From positions 1 to 64,000 of the forward strand of contig DATLOC010000075.1 of NCBI GenBank assembly GCA_035536455.1: DNA of 64,000 nucleotides. The letters run 5' to 3'. Made by a program: the position numbers and the translations under genes. Position 1 is the first letter of the stretch, and the number at the start of each line of letters is the position of its first letter. Under the pieces are notes generated by a model. That model was not told the origin of the DNA and ran no database searches. It saw only the letters and a list, made by a program, of their open reading frames with translations. Shown piece by piece: positions 44,757 to 53,262 of the stretch. Source of the stretch: DASUNQ01 sp035536455. GTDB taxonomy: Bacteria; Acidobacteriota; Thermoanaerobaculia; Multivoradales; UBA5704.

Positions 44757-46883
44757 ATGCGCGCGCGCCCCGCCGCCCTCCTCGAGCGGCTGCGCAAGTC
44801 CCTCAAGTCGTTCGACTTCACGGTCGCCCGCCGGTTCGGGGCCGCGACCCGCGAGGACCGCCTCTTCTACCTGCTGATCGCCGGCGTCGGGGTGCTGGCG
44901 GGGGTGCTGGGGGTTTCGGTGCACGCCGCGATGGCCCGCCTCCAGGCCCTCCTCTGGGGCTCCTCCGCCCCGCTCTTCGAGGTGGCGCAGCAGGTCCCCT
45001 GGTGGCGGGTGGTGGCGGCGCCGGCGGCCGGCGGCCTGCTGGTCGGGCTGGTCTACTGGGCGACGAAGCTGCCGGCGTCCGGCGGCGGCATGTCGCAGCT
45101 CATCGAGGCGGTGGCGCTCCTCGGCGGCAAGGTGCCGCCGCGGCCGGTCCTCGTCAACGCCGTGGCGGCGATCGCCACCGTCGGCAGCGGCGGCTCGCTG
45201 GGGCGCGAGGGGCCGATGATCCGGCTGGGCGCCATGGTCGCCTCCTGGCTGGGCTCGCGAGTCGGCCTCCCCACCCATCGGATCAAGATCCTGGTCGGCT
45301 GCGGCGCGGCGGCCGGTCTCGCCGCCGCCTACAACATCCCGGTCGGCGGCGCGATCTTCGCCATGGAGGTCATCCTCGGCAACTTCGCGCTCGAGATCTT
45401 CGGGCCGATCGTCGTCTCCTCGGTCATCTCGACCCTCATCGCCCGCGCCCTCGCCGGCAACGTGCCGATCTACGCCGCCCCCGGGTACGCGCTCGAGAGC
45501 GGCTGGGAGATCCTGGCCTACGCCGGGCTCGGGCTGGTCGGCGCCATCGTCTCGGTGGCCTTCATCTACGGCGTGCGCGCCGGCCGCGGCCTCTTCGCCC
45601 GGCTCACCTGGTTGCCGGTGCCGCTGCGGCCGCTGCTGGGGATGGGGCTCCTCGGCGCCCTCGGGCTGGGCGCGCCGCACGTCCTGGGCGGCGGTTCCGA
45701 GATCATCAACCTCGCGCTGGCCGGCGAGCTGGACCTCTCGCCGCAGCTCGGCGGCGCCATGCTCCTCCTCGTCGCCCTGCCGCTCGCCAAGCTCCTGGCC
45801 ACGGCGCTCACCGTCGGCGGCGGCGGCTCGGGCGGGCTCTTCACGCCGTCGCTTCTCGTCGGCGCCCTAGTCGGCGGCGGCTACGGCTACTGGGTCCACA
45901 CCCTCTGGCCGGCGCATACCGCCGCCTACGGCGCTTACGCCGCGGTGGGGATGGCGGCGGTGGCGGCCGGCACCAGCCACGCGCCGATCAGCGCCATCCT
46001 CATCCTCTTCGAGTTCACCGGCAACTACGACCTGATCCTGCCGCTGATGGTGGCCTCGATCCTCTCCTCCACCCTGTCGCGGAAGCTCCACGCGGCGTCG
46101 ATTTACACCGAGTCGCTGCGCCGCCGCGGCGTGGACCTTTCCTGGCGGATGGAGGAGGCCGTGCTGGCCGGGCTCAAGGCGGCGGACTTGGCCCGCCCCG
46201 ACGCCGACGTCCTGCGGCCGGACGACGGCTACAAGAAAGTCGTGGAGAAGTTCCTCGGGGCGCACCGCCAGCGGCTCTTCGTGGTGGGGGAGGACGGGCG
46301 GCTCCTCGGAGCGATCTCGCTCCACGACATCAAGCACGCTCTCGACGAGCCCGAGCACCTGACCCACGTCCTGGCCCACGACCTGATGGTGCCGGTGCGC
46401 GAGGTCGTCCAGAGCGACGAGCGGCTGCACACCGCGACGCGCGTCTTGGGCGCCAGCGACTTCGAGCGGCTGCCGGTCGTCGAGCCGAACGGCAAGTTCG
46501 TGGGGGTGCTGTTGAAGAAGGACCTGCTGGCGGTCTACGCCCAGGAGGTTCTGGGGCGGCCGGCGCTGCTCGCCACCTTCGTCTCGGGGCGGGAGGCGGG
46601 GGCCAACCGCGACTATGTCGAGCTGCCGCCCGACTTCGCGGTGCGGCTGGTGCCGGTGCCGCCCGAGCTGGTGGGCAAGACCCTCGCCGAGGCCGCTTTG
46701 CCGCACACGATCGGCGCCCGCATCCTCGAGATCAAGCGCAAGGGCCGCGGCGGCGAGGAGCGCGTCATCCCCGACGCCCAGACCGTGCTCGCGGCAGGCG
46801 ACGAGCTGGTGCTCCTCGGGCCCACCGCGGCGCTGGAGGCGATGAAGGAGTCGGGCGCGGCGCCGGACGTCGCCGGCGCTTAG
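44757..46883 (+). CDS. ClC-family chloride channel/transporter with CBS pair and TrkA-C domain
   Basis: The 708-residue protein has a ClC core (about 35-455): ASGGGMSQ at the first selectivity loop, GSGGSLGREGPMI with the gating Glu, and GGGGSGGLFTPSLLVG. The second, proton-side glutamate region reads FAMEVILG. Two CBS domains (about 470-600) and a TrkA-C domain (about 615-695, FAVRLVPVPPELVGKTLAEA) follow, suggesting nucleotide control. It moves chloride or another anion across the inner membrane. Confidence 0.92.
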   Translation: MRARPAALLERLRKSLKSFDFTVARRFGAATREDRLFYLLIAGVGVLAGVLGVSVHAAMARLQALLWGSSAPLFEVAQQVPWWRVVAAPAAGGLLVGLVYWATKLPASGGGMSQLIEAVALLGGKVPPRPVLVNAVAAIATVGSGGSLGREGPMIRLGAMVASWLGSRVGLPTHRIKILVGCGAAAGLAAAYNIPVGGAIFAMEVILGNFALEIFGPIVVSSVISTLIARALAGNVPIYAAPGYALESGWEILAYAGLGLVGAIVSVAFIYGVRAGRGLFARLTWLPVPLRPLLGMGLLGALGLGAPHVLGGGSEIINLALAGELDLSPQLGGAMLLLVALPLAKLLATALTVGGGGSGGLFTPSLLVGALVGGGYGYWVHTLWPAHTAAYGAYAAVGMAAVAAGTSHAPISAILILFEFTGNYDLILPLMVASILSSTLSRKLHAASIYTESLRRRGVDLSWRMEEAVLAGLKAADLARPDADVLRPDDGYKKVVEKFLGAHRQRLFVVGEDGRLLGAISLHDIKHALDEPEHLTHVLAHDLMVPVREVVQSDERLHTATRVLGASDFERLPVVEPNGKFVGVLLKKDLLAVYAQEVLGRPALLATFVSGREAGANRDYVELPPDFAVRLVPVPPELVGKTLAEAALPHTIGARILEIKRKGRGGEERVIPDAQTVLAAGDELVLLGPTAALEAMKESGAAPDVAGA

Positions 46884-49105
46884 CTCGCCAGCGGGTAGAG
46901 CTGCCGGTAGCTGTCGGCGAGGACCAGGACGCGCTTGACGTAGTCGCGCGACTCGTCGAGGGTCATCGTCTCGACGAAGGAGTCGAGCTCGCCGCCGCCG
47001 TTCTCCTTCCACAGCCGGCGGATGCGGTTGGGGCCGCCGTTGTAGGAGGCCACGGCCAGCTCGACGTTGCCGTCGAACTCGTCGATCAACTGGCGCAGGT
47101 AGGCGGCGCCGAGGCGGAGGTTGAACTCCGGGTCCTCGAGCCGCGACGGGTGGTAGTCCATCCCCAGCTTGCGCGACACCTCGCGCGCCGTGGCGGGCAT
47201 GAGCTGCATCAGCCCCTTGGCGCCGACGCGGCTGGTCGCCTTGCGGTCGAAGGCGCTCTCCTGGCGGATGATGCCGGCGACCAGCGCCGGGGCCAGCCGG
47301 TTGGCGCGGGCGGCGGCGCGGATCTCGTCGCCGTACTCCAGCGGGTAGTAGGCGCGCAGGATCTCGGCCGGCACGCCGGCCTGGCGCGGCCCGCCGAGGG
47401 CCGGGAAGGCGGCGCGCAGCATGAGCAGGCTCCGCGCCTCCTCGCCCCCGCGGCCGAGGATGACGGCGCGCAGGGCCAGCCGGTCCTGGGTCTCGGCGCG
47501 GTCGCCGACCAGCTCCATCTCGCGCTCGGCGAGGGCGTCGAGGCCGAGGTCGGTCAGGAGCTTGGCGCGCACCAGGAGCGGGTCGATCTCCCAGGCGCCG
47601 GCGGAGGCGGCCGAGGCCGTCCGCACGCCGCTGTCCCATGCGTCGCGGCCGAGCCGGTCGAGCGCGCGGCGGCTGTAGAAGTCCATCGTGTCGGAGGCGG
47701 CGACGAGCTGGCGGTAGATGTCGCGCGCCCGCCCCGGCTGCCCCAGCTCCTCGAAGGCGCGCGCCTTCCAGTAGGAGCCGCGCTGCGCGTCAGGGTGCTC
47801 GGGGTAGAGCTTGGCGAGGACCGTCCAGGTGCCGATGGCGCCGGTCGGGTTGCCGTGCCGGTACTCGCGCCAGCCGCGCTCCCAGAGGGTGCGCGCGCCG
47901 GTGGCGTCGTGCGGCTCGACGAGGCGGAGGATGCGCAGGGCGTCGATCGCCTGGTCGAAGAGGTCGGCGTCGAGGAAGTCCTCGTGCAGCGAGCGCAGCT
48001 CCTCGGCGCGCAGCTCGGAGAGCTCCGGGCTCGCCTCGACGAGGCGCGCGGCCCGGGTGAGGTGCCGATGCGAGGTGCGCAGGAGCTCGCGGCGGGCGGC
48101 GCCGCGGTCCCGCCCGGCCAGCTCGGCGCTGGCCAGCGAGCGCGCCACCTCGAGGCGGGCCGACAGCGGCCGCCCTTCGGCGGCCAGCGGCTCGAGGAGG
48201 GCGAGGGCCTCGCCGCCGCGGCTCGAGCCGGTCAGCGCCCGCGCCTTGAGTAGATGCCACTCGAGGTCGCGCGATCCCTCCGGCAGCCCCTCCAGCACGG
48301 AGAGGGCGGCCTTGGGCAGCTCCTGGCCGTCGAGGAAGCTGTGGGCGCGGCGCTTAACCTCGTCGGCCGAGAGGACCTCGCCGAGCGCCAGCGAGCCATC
48401 GAAGGCGCGGAAGGTGTCGGCGACGCGCAGCTTGCCGGCGGCGAAGGGGGACTCGACGAGCAGGCGCCGGGCCGACGCCTCACGCACGGCGGCGTCGTCC
48501 AGCCGGCGGCCGATGCGCCAGGCCAGGCTCTCGAGCTCGGTCGCGGCCTCCCCCTCGATCCTCTCGGCGCGCGCCGCCTCGACGAGGTCGAGGACGGCGC
48601 GGCTCTCGTCGTCCGCGTCGGCCAGCCGGGCGGCGGCGAGGTAGGCCTGCGGCCGCAGCGGCGAGCCGGGGCAGGTGGCGAGGAGCTGGCGGTAGGCCTC
48701 GGCGGCGGTCTCGTCGTCGTCCCGTTTGCGGGCGGTCTCCGCGAGCAGGTAGAGCCGCCAGTCCTCCAGCGGGCCCCCGGCGGGGGCCGCAGCCAGGAGC
48801 TCCGCGGACTCGGCGGTGGCGCCGGCGGCGTAGGCGTAGAGGCCGGCGAGGCGGAAGGCCTCTTTCATCCGGGAGGGCCGGCCGGCGGCGGCGCGGGCGA
48901 GGAGCTTCTGCGCCTGCGTGGCATCACCCTTGCGTAAGGCCTCTGCGGCATCGCGATAGGGCGCGGGGTCCAGTCCGGCGGCCGGGGCCAACCGCTGCGG
49001 CGGCGCGACCGGGTCGGCGCCGCTCCGGGTGGGAGCGCTGCAGAGCAAGGACAGGCTGACGGGGAGGGAGAGGAGCGTGAGGAGGGCGATCCTGCGCAAC
49101 GTCAT
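46880..49105 (-). CDS. slt: Soluble lytic murein transglycosylase (Slt-type)
   Basis: The 741-residue protein has a signal peptide (about 1-30), a long helical superhelix (about 45-570, Slt70-like) and a C-terminal transglycosylase domain. In the latter, ALVAGIIRQESAFD contains the catalytic Glu, followed by GAKGLMQLMPATA and AVASYNGGPNRI. It cuts peptidoglycan with formation of 1,6-anhydro ends in the periplasm. It converges with the ClC gene, overlapping by 4 bp. Confidence 0.92.
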   Translation of the reverse strand: MTLRRIALLTLLSLPVSLSLLCSAPTRSGADPVAPPQRLAPAAGLDPAPYRDAAEALRKGDATQAQKLLARAAAGRPSRMKEAFRLAGLYAYAAGATAESAELLAAAPAGGPLEDWRLYLLAETARKRDDDETAAEAYRQLLATCPGSPLRPQAYLAAARLADADDESRAVLDLVEAARAERIEGEAATELESLAWRIGRRLDDAAVREASARRLLVESPFAAGKLRVADTFRAFDGSLALGEVLSADEVKRRAHSFLDGQELPKAALSVLEGLPEGSRDLEWHLLKARALTGSSRGGEALALLEPLAAEGRPLSARLEVARSLASAELAGRDRGAARRELLRTSHRHLTRAARLVEASPELSELRAEELRSLHEDFLDADLFDQAIDALRILRLVEPHDATGARTLWERGWREYRHGNPTGAIGTWTVLAKLYPEHPDAQRGSYWKARAFEELGQPGRARDIYRQLVAASDTMDFYSRRALDRLGRDAWDSGVRTASAASAGAWEIDPLLVRAKLLTDLGLDALAEREMELVGDRAETQDRLALRAVILGRGGEEARSLLMLRAAFPALGGPRQAGVPAEILRAYYPLEYGDEIRAAARANRLAPALVAGIIRQESAFDRKATSRVGAKGLMQLMPATAREVSRKLGMDYHPSRLEDPEFNLRLGAAYLRQLIDEFDGNVELAVASYNGGPNRIRRLWKENGGGELDSFVETMTLDESRDYVKRVLVLADSYRQLYPLAS

Positions 49106-49365
49106 GGGCCTCTTCGTACCTCCGGAGTAACGCCTCGCGAGTCGAGGGCCCTGGCGGCTTGGCGGCCGCTCACGGCTGGTTACATCGCTTTGTAGTGACC
49201 GCGGAGTGTAACAGCCGCCCGGGAGGGGCTATTCCGAAGAGCTCGAGGGGGGCTTGCGCCCCCTCGTAAACTCAATCGACAGAAAGACTTGTCAATCTTA
49301 CTCGTTGGCCGCCCCTCGGCCAACTGAAGACTCGGCTCTTCCAGACCGCCGACGATAGTACGCCG
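49106..49365. promoter_or_regulatory. Divergent intergenic region of slt and terB-like genes
   Basis: The 260 bp hold no gene. On the minus strand TGT-TACACT (49210 to 49205) is an extended -10 for slt; it sits inside an inverted repeat GTTACA...TGTAAC. A CGAGGGGG/CCCCCTCG hairpin (about 49243-49267) and GTTGGCC/GGCCAAC (49304-49324) follow. GATAGT (49354-49359) ends 6 nt before the terB-like ATG. Confidence 0.45.
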
Positions 49366-49887
49366 ATGCTTTCATTGCGCGATTTGCTGGGTGGGAGTCG
49401 GCCCGCGGACCCCGCGGGCGAGACCGACACCGTGCGCGAGATCGTCCGCCGCCTGGAGGCGCTGCCGCCGGAGCGGGCGCGTTACGTCGCCGCCTTCGCC
49501 TACGTCCTGGCGCGGGTCGCCCACGCCGACCTCGCCATCTCGGAGGAGGAGACGCGCCGCATGGAGCGCGTCCTGGTCGACCGCGGCCACCTGCCGGAGG
49601 CGCAGGCGGTGCTGGCGGTGGCGATCGCCAAGGCGCGGGCGCACGCCGACGCCGGCACCGAGGACTTCCTGGTCACCCGCGAGTTCAAGCAGCTGGCGAC
49701 GCGCGAGCAGTGCCGCGAGCTGCTCGACTGCCTCTTCGCGGTCTCGGCCGCCGACGACTCGATCTCGGGCGTCGAGGACGACGCGATCCGCCGGGTGGCG
49801 AGCGAGCTCGACCTCTCGCCTGGAGACCTCGCCGCCGCCCGCGCCGCCTGGCGGGCATACCGCGCGGTGCTGCGCTCCTCCTCCTGA
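49366..49887 (+). CDS. TerB-family protein
   Basis: The 173-residue helical protein fits the TerB/COG4103 fold: AYVLARVAHADLAISEEETRRME and CLFAVSAADDSISGVEDDAIRRVA are the two repeated acidic helix-loop blocks with metal-binding-type aspartates. Family members occur in tellurite-resistance and phage-defence contexts and bind metals, but most are simply of unknown function. Nothing nearby supports a ter system. Confidence 0.8.
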   Translation: MLSLRDLLGGSRPADPAGETDTVREIVRRLEALPPERARYVAAFAYVLARVAHADLAISEEETRRMERVLVDRGHLPEAQAVLAVAIAKARAHADAGTEDFLVTREFKQLATREQCRELLDCLFAVSAADDSISGVEDDAIRRVASELDLSPGDLAAARAAWRAYRAVLRSSS

Positions 49888-49912
49888 TCCCCGCCCCCGG
49901 CAGGCGCTTTGC

Positions 49913-49918
49913 TACGAT
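49913..49918 (+). promoter_or_regulatory. Extended -10 TGCTACGAT of the M23 gene
   Basis: TACGAT ends 8 nt before the ATG at 49927. It fixes the start there rather than at an in-frame TTG at 49909, which lies within the promoter. Confidence 0.45.
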
Positions 49919-49926
49919 GCGCCGCC

Positions 49927-51318
49927 ATGTCGCGGCGCGATCGTCGGAAACAGACCCAAGGGTGCTTCGTGCGCGGGCTCATGGCGGCCGTGCTGCTGGT
50001 TGCGGCACTGGCGGCGGCGAGCGCTTTCTGGGTGGGCGGCGCCCCGGACGTCACGATCAAGCCGAAGCTCCCGGGCATCGGGCGCAACACGCCGGTCGAG
50101 ATCACGCTCGACGACGCCGGCCGCGCCACGGCGCTGCGGGTCGAGGTGGTGCAGCAGGGAAAGGCCGTGCCGGTCGCCGAGCGGACGTTCACGCCGCGCG
50201 CGGGGTGGAACCCCTTCGGGGGCGGCAAGCCCGAGACGGTGACCGTCGGCGTCGGGCGCGAGACGGTCAAGGGGCTGCGCTCCGGGCCGGCGACCGTGCG
50301 GGTCACCGTCGAGCGCACCGGCAGCTGGGCGCGCACGCCGCCGCCGGTGGTCGAGGAGGTCGAGCTGCCGGTGCGCCTGGCGCCGCCGGTCCTCGGCGTC
50401 GCCTCGCTCCACCACTTCGCCGCGCAGGGGGGCTCGGAGTGCGTCGTCTACCAGGTCGGGCCGACGGCGGTGCGCGACGGCGTGCGCTCGGGCGCCTGGT
50501 GGTTCCCCGGGCATCCGCTCCCCGGCGCCGGCAAGGGGACGCGCTTTGCCCTCTTCGGCATCCCTTACGACCTCGCCGACCCGGCCGAGATCCGCCTGGT
50601 GGCGATCGACGACGTCGGCAACGAGGCCGCGGTCGGCTTCATCGACCAGTTCAAGGCGCGGCCGCCGGGCACCGACACGATCGAGATCACCGACCCGTTC
50701 ATGAACAAGGTGGTGCCGGAGATCATGGGCCAATCGCCGGAGGTGGCCGACCAGGGCGGCCTCCTCGCGAACTACCTGGCGATCAACCGCGAGCTGCGCA
50801 AGAAGAACAACCAGACGCTCAAGGAGCTGGGGGCCCGCTCGGCCAAGCGCTTCCTCTGGAACCAGCCCTTCCTGCCGATGGCCAACACCGCCATCACCGC
50901 CGCCTTCGCCGACCACCGCACCTACGTCTACAACGGCAAGGACGTCGACCAGCAGTACCACCTCGGCTTCGACATGGCCTCGGTCGAGCGCGACGCCGTG
51001 CCGGCGTCCAACGCCGGGGTCGTCGTCCTCGCCCGCTACTTCGGGATCTTCGGCAACGCCGTGGTGCTCGACCACGGCTACGGCCTGCAGAGCCTCTACG
51101 GCCACCTCTCGACGCTCGAGGTGTCGCAGGGGCAGACGGTGAAGCGCGGGCAGACACTGGGGCGCTCGGGGCAGACGGGCCTGGCCGGCGGCGACCACCT
51201 CCACTTCACGATGCTCCTGGGCGGCCTGGCCATCAACCCGGTCGAGTGGTGGGACCCGCACTGGATCCAGGACCGGGTGGCGCGCAAGCTCGGCCGCGCC
51301 CTGCCCCTCCAACCGTAG
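49927..51318 (+). CDS. M23 (LytM) family metallopeptidase, membrane-anchored
   Basis: The 463-residue protein has an N-terminal membrane anchor (about 17-36), a beta-rich central region and a C-terminal LytM domain. There the zinc ligands and catalytic His are intact: HLGFDMA, LYGHLS and HLHFTM. It should cut cross-bridges of peptidoglycan in the periplasm, in contrast to the degenerate LytM at 630-1778. Confidence 0.88.
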   Translation: MSRRDRRKQTQGCFVRGLMAAVLLVAALAAASAFWVGGAPDVTIKPKLPGIGRNTPVEITLDDAGRATALRVEVVQQGKAVPVAERTFTPRAGWNPFGGGKPETVTVGVGRETVKGLRSGPATVRVTVERTGSWARTPPPVVEEVELPVRLAPPVLGVASLHHFAAQGGSECVVYQVGPTAVRDGVRSGAWWFPGHPLPGAGKGTRFALFGIPYDLADPAEIRLVAIDDVGNEAAVGFIDQFKARPPGTDTIEITDPFMNKVVPEIMGQSPEVADQGGLLANYLAINRELRKKNNQTLKELGARSAKRFLWNQPFLPMANTAITAAFADHRTYVYNGKDVDQQYHLGFDMASVERDAVPASNAGVVVLARYFGIFGNAVVLDHGYGLQSLYGHLSTLEVSQGQTVKRGQTLGRSGQTGLAGGDHLHFTMLLGGLAINPVEWWDPHWIQDRVARKLGRALPLQP

Positions 51319-51344
51319 ACCCGGCCGCCGCGCCGGCCCTGTCC

Positions 51345-51725
51345 ATGGACGTCCGCCTCGACAAGTGGCTGCAGGTCGCCCGCGTCTTCAAGACGCGCTC
51401 GCAGGCCACCCACGCCTGCACGCTCGGCCGGGTGAAGGTCAACGGCCAGGCCGCGAAGCCCCACCGCCACTTGGCGCTGGAGGACCGGGTCGAGGTCGAG
51501 CAGCGCGAGTGGACGCGTGTCCTGGTCGTCAAGGAGCTGCGCGACCGGCCGCTGCCCAAGGCGGAGACGGCGCGGCTCTACGAGGACCTCTCGCCGCCGC
51601 GCCCCGTCCTCGACCCTCTCGAGCGCCTGCTGCGCCGCCCGCCGGCGCGCCGCGCGACGGGCGCCGGCCGCCCCACCAAGAAGGAGCGGCGCGACATCGA
51701 CCGGCTGAGCGGCGACGAGACCTAG
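51345..51725 (+). CDS. S4-domain RNA-binding protein (Hsp15-like)
   Basis: The 126-residue protein starts MDVRLDKWLQVARVFKTRSQA, the S4 domain of Hsp15/HslR, followed by GRVKVNG. A basic tail ends it. Hsp15 binds 50S subunits carrying stalled peptidyl-tRNA and recycles them. It lies 26 nt after the M23 gene and ends tail-to-tail with the PP2C gene. Confidence 0.88.
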   Translation: MDVRLDKWLQVARVFKTRSQATHACTLGRVKVNGQAAKPHRHLALEDRVEVEQREWTRVLVVKELRDRPLPKAETARLYEDLSPPRPVLDPLERLLRRPPARRATGAGRPTKKERRDIDRLSGDET

Positions 51726-52705
51726 CCTTCCGCTCGCCGCAGCGCCAGCAGCGTCAGGTCGTCCGTCCTCGGCCGGCCGTCGAGGAAGGCTTCCATCTCG
51801 CGCCGGCAGGCGGCCAGGACCTGGTCGGGCGGCAGCCGCGCCGCGCGCCGCAGCGCCGCGGCGGCGCGGCCGATGCCGAACTCCTCGTCGTCTCCCGCCG
51901 TCGCCTCGGTCCAGCCGTCGGTGTAGACGACGAGCGTCTCACCGCCGCGCAGCGACAGCTCGCGGCTCTCGTAGCCGCCGCCGGCGAAGAGCCCGAGCGG
52001 CAGGCCGGCGCCCTCCACGGGCCGCACGCCGCGGGCGTCGGCCAGCAGCGGGCGCGGGTGCCCGGCGTTGGCGAGCTCGACGCGGCCCTCGGGATGGAGC
52101 CGCGCCGCCACCATGGTGGCGTAGCTCGTGCCCGTCGTGGTCTCGAAGAAGAGCCGGTTGACGCGCGCCAGCAGCTCGCCGAGCGGCAGGTCGGGCGCGG
52201 CGAGGGCGCGGAAGAGCGCGTGCAGGTGCGATTGCAGGAGCGAGGCGGCCACCCCCTTGCCGACCACGTCGCCGAGCAGGAGGTGCAGCGGCTCGTCGTC
52301 GCGTCGCGGCCGCAGGAGGTCGACGTGGTCGCCCGACACCGCCCCGCGCGGCTCCCAAAGGAAGGCGAGCTCCCAGCCGCCGTGGGCGAGCCGCGGCGGC
52401 GGCAGGAGCGACCGCTGCAGCCGCGCCGCCGCCTCGAGGTCGCGCTCGAGGGACTGGCGCTCCTCGACGGAGAGGCATTCGAGGCAGACCTTGATCAGCG
52501 GGTCGGTCTCCAGCGGCTCCTCGCCGATGTGCTCGTGGCAGACGGCGCAGACCCCCCAGTCGCCGATCTCGAGCGACGCCAGCGCCCCGTCAACGCGGCG
52601 CAGCAGGTCGACGAGCCGCTGCTCCCGCCGCGCCTCGGCGAGCTCGGCGAGCTGCTGGCGCCGCGCCAGCAGCCGCTCGCGGACCTGTTGCTCGACGGAG
52701 GTCAT
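51722..52705 (-). CDS. PP2C (SpoIIE/RsbU-type) phosphatase with DksA-like zinc-finger N-terminus
   Basis: The 327-residue protein has a helical N-terminus and a CxxC...CxxC finger (C53, C56, C74, C77), like TraR/DksA. A SpoIIE-type PP2C domain follows (about 90-325), with GDHVD (D126, D129), LLLGDVVGKG (D146) and RTDDLTLLAL supplying the metal aspartates. RsbU-type phosphatases release anti-sigma-factor antagonists from phosphorylation. The zinc-finger fusion is unusual and may sense redox, zinc or bind RNA polymerase. The start overlaps the DinB-family stop by 4 bp. Confidence 0.85.
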   Translation of the reverse strand: MTSVEQQVRERLLARRQQLAELAEARREQRLVDLLRRVDGALASLEIGDWGVCAVCHEHIGEEPLETDPLIKVCLECLSVEERQSLERDLEAAARLQRSLLPPPRLAHGGWELAFLWEPRGAVSGDHVDLLRPRRDDEPLHLLLGDVVGKGVAASLLQSHLHALFRALAAPDLPLGELLARVNRLFFETTTGTSYATMVAARLHPEGRVELANAGHPRPLLADARGVRPVEGAGLPLGLFAGGGYESRELSLRGGETLVVYTDGWTEATAGDDEEFGIGRAAAALRRAARLPPDQVLAACRREMEAFLDGRPRTDDLTLLALRRAEG

Positions 52706-53226
52706 CCCGCGCTCCCGGACCTCGCCTTCTTGAGCACCACGATCTGGCCGGCGTGGTAGGCGTTGTGCTGCAGGATGCCGAGGAGCTGCCCGCGCACCGT
52801 GGGGTCCGAGCCGGACACCGCGCCGTCGAGCTGCTCGTCGTCGAGCGCCGAGAGCGCCGCGTGGAGGCCGCGGTGCGCCCGCTCGAGGCCGGCGAGCGTT
52901 TGCCGCCAGGCCTTCGGGGAGTCCGCGCCGTCGGGCGGGAAATCGACCTCCGGCGGCACGTCGGTCACGCTCTCGCCCTCCATCCGCCGGCGCGCGGCGT
53001 CGATCCAGAACGCCGCGTGGCCGGCGATCTCGGCGATCGTGTGGACGCCCTCCGCGCTGCGGTGCGCGGCGGCGTCGGCGTCGACTCCATCCAGCGCCTC
53101 GGCGAGCGCGGGCCCGTGCCAGGCGCCGCCGCGGAAGGAGCGCTCGAGCTGGTCGGCGAGGCGGGTGGTCTCGACCCGCCGGGGATCGGGGTACTGGTCG
53201 TTGAAGATCGAGGAAGGGCCGGTCAT
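52702..53226 (-). CDS. DinB-family (DUF664-like) protein
   Basis: A 174-residue four-helix protein has the DinB/YfiT metal pattern: HTIAEIAGHAAFWI in the second helix and LLGILQHNAYHAGQIVVLKKA near the end, with conserved histidines. Family members are metal-dependent thiol S-transferases or are uncharacterised. Transcription is probably leaderless, from TAATTT 7 nt upstream of the ATG. Confidence 0.85.
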   Translation of the reverse strand: MTGPSSIFNDQYPDPRRVETTRLADQLERSFRGGAWHGPALAEALDGVDADAAAHRSAEGVHTIAEIAGHAAFWIDAARRRMEGESVTDVPPEVDFPPDGADSPKAWRQTLAGLERAHRGLHAALSALDDEQLDGAVSGSDPTVRGQLLGILQHNAYHAGQIVVLKKARSGSAG

Positions 53227-53233
53227 GGCCCCT

Positions 53234-53239
53234 AAATTA
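53234..53239 (-). promoter_or_regulatory. Extended -10 TGCTAATTT of the DinB-family gene
   Basis: On the minus strand TGC-TAATTT is followed by 7 nt and the ATG at 53226. Confidence 0.45.
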
Positions 53240-53262
53240 GCACCGGCCGGCAGGCGTCTCCC

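Noticed and set aside
49267..49295. TTGACA on the minus strand upstream of slt as a promoter
   Set aside because: No acceptable -10 hexamer lies 16-18 bp downstream; the TACACT at 49210-49205 is the better candidate.
49366..49887. Part of a tellurite-resistance or ter-type defence operon
   Set aside because: None of terC, terD, terE or terF-like genes is adjacent.
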